NCBI RefSeq assembly: GCF_026262505.1
Contig: NC_067203.1
Span: 18,085,411-18,149,410, forward strand
Direction: 5' to 3'
Length of the DNA stretch: 64,000 nt
From: Trichomonas vaginalis G3
Lineage: Eukaryota; Parabasalia; Trichomonadida; Trichomonadidae
Shown here: one piece after another, positions 60,805-64,000 of the stretch
How the letters are laid out: each line of letters starts with the position of its first letter
Numbering within the stretch: the first letter of the stretch is position 1
Program-made: the position numbers and the translations under genes
The notes under the pieces: model-generated
Seen by the model: only the letters and a program-made list of their open reading frames with translations
Told to the model about the DNA's origin: nothing
Database searches by the model: none

Positions 60805-61560
60805 ATGAAGCATTTAATACATGACGTAGATGAAGACATGAATGAAACTACAGACAAACTTAACTCTTCTCTCATTCTTCCTTTCAGTAAGGACTATGAG
60901 TTCTGTTCAAATGGCGTGTATTTCTATTGTGGAAAGATGGGCTCAGGTAAGACATTTAACCTCATTCGTCATATACTCATAACAGAGCGTTTAGGTCAAG
61001 ATTCATATTATGACCAAATCATTATATCAGCAACTTCAGACTCTATGGACTCAACAGCGAAAACATTTATGTCAAAAGTTCAAGCATCTGTCGTTAAAGT
61101 TCCAGATAGCGAACTCATTGAATTTCTTCAACGTTACATTCGACGTAAGAGGAAATATTATGCCATCGTAGAGTTCATACAGTCAGGAATGCAAAAGACT
61201 TCTGAGGAGATGGAAAGAATTATTGACAAACACCACTTACGTCAATACTCAGGAGTTTACGATATGAAACGACTGACAAACTACATTCTATCAAAACTTT
61301 CAAAATACCCCTTCAAAAAATATCCTTCAAACACTCTGCTCGTTTGTGACGACTTCGCTGGTAAAGGTTTAGTGTCAAAGCCTGACTCACCATTAGTGAA
61401 CATCATTACTAAAGTCAGACATTACCACTTAACTGTAGCAATACTTATGCAAACATGGCGTTTCCTTGCTTTAAACATAAAACGTCTCATAACTGACTTC
61501 GTTATCTTTCAAGGTTTCTCACGTTATGATATTGAACTCATTTGGAAACAGTCAGTATAA
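60805..61560 (+). CDS. A32/FtsK-type DNA packaging ATPase (Polinton C)
   Basis: Frame of 251 codons. Walker A GKMGSGKT at residues 43-50; Walker B-like NTLLVCDDF around residue 185; hydrophilic N-terminus. Family members hydrolyse ATP to load DNA into capsids and are a Polinton hallmark. Family length is about 230-280, so the frame covers most of a normal protein. Divergently paired with the virion-type gene at 60033-60788. Confidence 0.75.
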   Translation: MKHLIHDVDEDMNETTDKLNSSLILPFSKDYEFCSNGVYFYCGKMGSGKTFNLIRHILITERLGQDSYYDQIIISATSDSMDSTAKTFMSKVQASVVKVPDSELIEFLQRYIRRKRKYYAIVEFIQSGMQKTSEEMERIIDKHHLRQYSGVYDMKRLTNYILSKLSKYPFKKYPSNTLLVCDDFAGKGLVSKPDSPLVNIITKVRHYHLTVAILMQTWRFLALNIKRLITDFVIFQGFSRYDIELIWKQSV

Positions 61561-61770
61561 CATTACCTTTTGAAAGAAATTTGGGAAGCATATAAGTCTC
61601 TCATCTCTCCTCGTTCATACCTTGAGATTCATATCATGACTAATACCATTAAAGTCAAAATATTCCATGGGAACGACCAACATTGTTTTAAAGTTTAACC
61701 TTCAATTGACTGATGGTAAACAAATTCCATGCATCTCTGTCGCCATTTCTGTTAATATTTTTGCTGTCAT

Positions 61771-62130
61771 TCATATCATCCACTCCCCATCCGTTAACTT
61801 TTGAGGATATGCGTTAGAATAGCTGTTCTTAAATGAAGGCTTTTCACCTTTGAGAGCATAAACTCTATAACTTTCTGCATACTTTATGTTTGAACCTCCT
61901 GAGCCATCATTGACATAAATTTTTATAGGTTTCCACCCTTTGTTCATATTCCTGCTTCTTCCCTTAGCTCTTTTGTTCAGTAGTTCTACATCTTTATACA
62001 CAGCACCTGTCTCAGTGAATTCAACAATATTTTCATTCGTTAGCTTTACATTCAAACCCTTGTCGAGTATATTGTTCATTTCATACATATAAAAGGTTTT
62101 TATTCTATATGAAATGAGAAGCAAATCCAT
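61771..62130 (-). CDS. Polinton C protein, 119 codons
   Basis: Starts with a hydrophobic stretch (MDLLLISYRIKTFYMYEMNN); a later Met at residue 15 or 17 is also possible. Then Asn/Lys/Gly-rich sequence with KIYVNDGSGGSNIKYAESYR and a Pro/Ser tail. No known domain. Confidence 0.4.
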   Translation of the reverse strand: MDLLLISYRIKTFYMYEMNNILDKGLNVKLTNENIVEFTETGAVYKDVELLNKRAKGRSRNMNKGWKPIKIYVNDGSGGSNIKYAESYRVYALKGEKPSFKNSYSNAYPQKLTDGEWMI

Positions 62131-62740
62131 ATCTTAGCTGGTGCCGTTAATGTTCCAATTGAACCAACATCAAATGTTGACTCACGAACGACAAACAATA
62201 TTGTCATAAAAGAACTATAGTTCAGAGTGTTTGAAGAAAAAGAACCAGAACTGAAATCCGTGAATTTAAAACTCAGCTTCAAACGCTAACGCTACATCAG
62301 ATGTTAAGTTAGAGTATCCACCACTGGACCAAATTCTTTCAAGAGAAGCCAACGACAACCCTTACACAAATGTTCAAACAAATCCTTCATATAACGTAGA
62401 CCATTACCTTCTTCAGTTATATCAAACAATTTTACTCAAAGACGAAAGAAGCTTTTGATAAATCTTATAAGCAAGAACCAAATAATTCTAACAAAGGAGG
62501 ACCTTGAAAATGTTATATCACGAATAACAGGGAAACAATGTGTCATTGACTATCTCGACCCTAAATCGAATGCTGTGGTCAAACGCCACCATTCATGAAA
62601 ATAGGTAACATCCGCATCATTGAAACACCAGGAACTACAGGAGTTGAGTTTAAGTATAAATATTCGAATGAATATACAAAACTTTCAACAGAATATAAGC
62701 TTTGTTTGAAATATGTTTTAGTAAATTAAAGCAATTTGTA
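62131..62740 (+). pseudogene. Polinton C gene remains
   Basis: Readable peptide sections on the plus strand without one continuous frame, ending KYKYSNEYTKLSTEYKLCLK near 62690. Broken; unassigned. Confidence 0.35.
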
Positions 62741-62799
62741 ATATCTATCCAAAACTTCTTCAACAGTATCGAACTCATCTTCATAATGCAAACCTAATC

Positions 62800-62994
62800 T
62801 TATTGACTTGGTGCAGTTTTCACTAACACAATATAGCGCTTTGCGCTCGGCGCCTTTGACGCCTTTTCTGTTCTCTTGACTGACATAACTAATTCATTTG
62901 TTTCATCAAACAGCAACAACCAAAGTTCATGACCTAATACATAACATTCATACTTTATATTTTTAGCTCTGAGTTCTCTTGTAAGCTGTTGCAT
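62800..62994 (-). CDS. Small Polinton C protein, 64 codons
   Basis: Starts MQQLTRELRAKNIKYECYVL, has a short hydrophobic centre (LGHELWLLLFDETNELV) and a basic tail. Unknown. Ten bases from the next frame on the same strand. Confidence 0.35.
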   Translation of the reverse strand: MQQLTRELRAKNIKYECYVLGHELWLLLFDETNELVMSVKRTEKASKAPSAKRYIVLVKTAPSQ

Positions 62995-63004
62995 TTAATA
63001 TTTT

Positions 63005-63298
63005 CTAAAAGTCTACTTCAACAGTCATTCGCACTGGTGCCTTCAGTTCTACAGGCTCGCCTTGAAAGTCAACAAGTCTGAATTGCATGTCTTTCAAATT
63101 ATGAACTAATGCGAACCCATTACCTAAATGAGTTGCTATGACAGGAACGTTTGAATGAACATTGAATTTACTTTCATAACAGAAGGATTTATATTCTACT
63201 GAACCTTTACTATTAACTCCTGAAATACCTGTGACATTAGCTATTTTAGACTCAATGTACAAACAATTACCATAACATACGTATGGAACAGATTTCAT
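63005..63298 (-). CDS. Polinton C beta-rich protein with R-x-V-D-F motif (1)
   Basis: 97 codons, looks whole. Beta-rich, ending MQFRLVDFQGEPVELKAPVR and MTVEVDF. Sequences of the form RLVDxxGxP(V/I)xL occur in short virion or fibre-type proteins of Polinton-like elements; here the resemblance is general. Related to the frame at 63498-63755, which has LAFRVVDFN. Confidence 0.4.
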   Translation of the reverse strand: MKSVPYVCYGNCLYIESKIANVTGISGVNSKGSVEYKSFCYESKFNVHSNVPVIATHLGNGFALVHNLKDMQFRLVDFQGEPVELKAPVRMTVEVDF

Positions 63299-63497
63299 CT
63301 CAATCGTTTTTCAATACTTTTCAAAAGGAAATGTCATATGGTATGCTCCCAGAAGCAATTGAACTCATGACTCATTCGTTTATCTTAAACTCCTTCGCAT
63401 AATGAACTTCAAAACTCCTGCAATAAGTTTAACATTCATTAAGTTTTCTTCGTTTCCTTGTTTATTGTAGTATTTATGAGCGCATTTAACACTCCAG

Positions 63498-63755
63498 CTA
63501 ATGTTTCATCTTATTATCTACATTATTGTGAAATCTTATTTCGTGCTTCTTTCCATCTATTTCAAGCTCCATGAAATCTGTTTCATCTGTTATAACGAAT
63601 GAAGCGATAGTATTGAAGTCAACAACTCTGAATGCAAGTGGCTCATTCTGTAGACCTAAGTTTGTTTGTAGCTTTACTGTTCCGTATTCGTTTGGGTCAG
63701 TACTTTGCAAATAGAACAACATTTTATTCTCATTAAAATATGAGTATTGCTGCAT
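63498..63755 (-). CDS. Polinton C beta-rich protein with R-x-V-D-F motif (2)
   Basis: 85 codons, looks whole. Starts MQQYSYFNENKMLFYLQSTD, contains LAFRVVDFN and acidic/beta segments (DFMELEIDGKKHEIRFHN). Probably a paralogue of 63005-63298. Overlaps the divergent frame at 63740 by 16 bases. Confidence 0.4.
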   Translation of the reverse strand: MQQYSYFNENKMLFYLQSTDPNEYGTVKLQTNLGLQNEPLAFRVVDFNTIASFVITDETDFMELEIDGKKHEIRFHNNVDNKMKH

Positions 63756-63982
63756 ATGCGTATGAAGCTGACAGAGCTAAACGTTTATATTTTGGTCAAT
63801 ACTCTCTCACACTTACTGACAAATATATTGTTATCACTGATGGAAATACCGAGAAATACATAACATGGAAGGACTATGAAAAGTTTGACCCTATTTTAAC
63901 TCCATGTACTATGCCATTTATAAAGGACGGTGAAATTATGAAAGAAATACAACAGTATATAAGTCTGTATATGAAGCATTAG
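63740..63982 (+). CDS. Small Polinton C protein, 80 codons
   Basis: Starts MSIAAYAYEADRAKRLYFGQ, then TDKYIVITDGNTEKYITWKD. Beta-like, acidic/aromatic, no known domain. Divergent from 63498-63755; looks whole within the window. Confidence 0.4.
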   Translation: MSIAAYAYEADRAKRLYFGQYSLTLTDKYIVITDGNTEKYITWKDYEKFDPILTPCTMPFIKDGEIMKEIQQYISLYMKH

Positions 63983-64000
63983 AATATATGTTGAATTATA

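Larger units (their letters stand above)
58549..64000. mobile_element. Polinton/Maverick C, left terminus inside ankyrin gene 2
   Basis: Starts AGTTAGTACACCAGTCTTGG, with the AG terminus usual for Polintons, directly after ankyrin codons. Parts: minus-strand cluster (58752-60788) of four genes, divergent packaging ATPase (60805-61560), and small genes on both strands to the window end. Many frames look whole; a few breaks are visible, mainly beyond 61.5 kb. So this is the youngest of the three Polintons here. The polymerase, integrase and right end lie outside the window. Confidence 0.8.

Overview
The window is AT-rich eukaryotic DNA that looks like a parabasalid, most likely Trichomonas (T. 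vaginalis or a close relative). The case rests on co-occurrence: Polinton/Maverick remnants, mariner (D,D34D) transposons, BspA-like leucine-rich repeat genes, ankyrin genes of the DUF3447 style, glycine-rich surface-type proteins, a CARMIL-like PH+LRR gene, intronless genes with very short leaders, Inr-like TCA motifs just before start codons, and stop codons often written TAAA. Assignment is by recognition only; no database was searched.

Layout. 1-4690: an old, heavily broken Polinton/Maverick (A). 4690-15222: a composite insert with inverted ends, made of a ~270-bp tandem repeat, long blocks of a 16-bp TA-rich satellite, two mariner copies, a third TA-flanked terminal-inverted-repeat (TIR) element and half of a palindromic element. 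15223-~20150: a second Polinton (B), with KilA-N remains, small virion-type genes and a D12-class adenine methyltransferase. 20425-36340: host genes and host relics (alpha-solenoid gene with one frameshift, discoidin-like relic, two whole and one truncated glycine-rich genes, ankyrin relics, a gene with one in-frame TGA, a GC-rich island that may be a structured RNA) plus a TTAA-flanked TIR element and a small element carrying hairpin array A. 36353-39753: a TIR-bounded 3.4-kb segment filled with hairpin arrays B and C. 40.0-50.7 kb: the densest host block (BspA-like, beta-propeller/solenoid, CARMIL-like, ankyrin-type and Sel1-like genes). 51.4-58.5 kb: two ankyrin genes, each hit near the 5' end by a 1.25-kb palindromic element. 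58549-64000: a younger, mostly whole Polinton (C) sitting inside the second ankyrin gene.

The most unusual structure is the set of tandem hairpin arrays at 30.9-31.2 and 37.0-39.3 kb. Successive units keep long, nearly perfect stems while the stem sequences differ, and both array regions lie inside inverted-repeat-bounded segments. The closest architecture I know is the tandem hairpin loci that feed endogenous siRNA pathways in animals. That is an analogy, not evidence of function.

Caution: the two mariner copies differ by many single-base indels in homopolymers, so some frameshifts in host genes may be assembly error.
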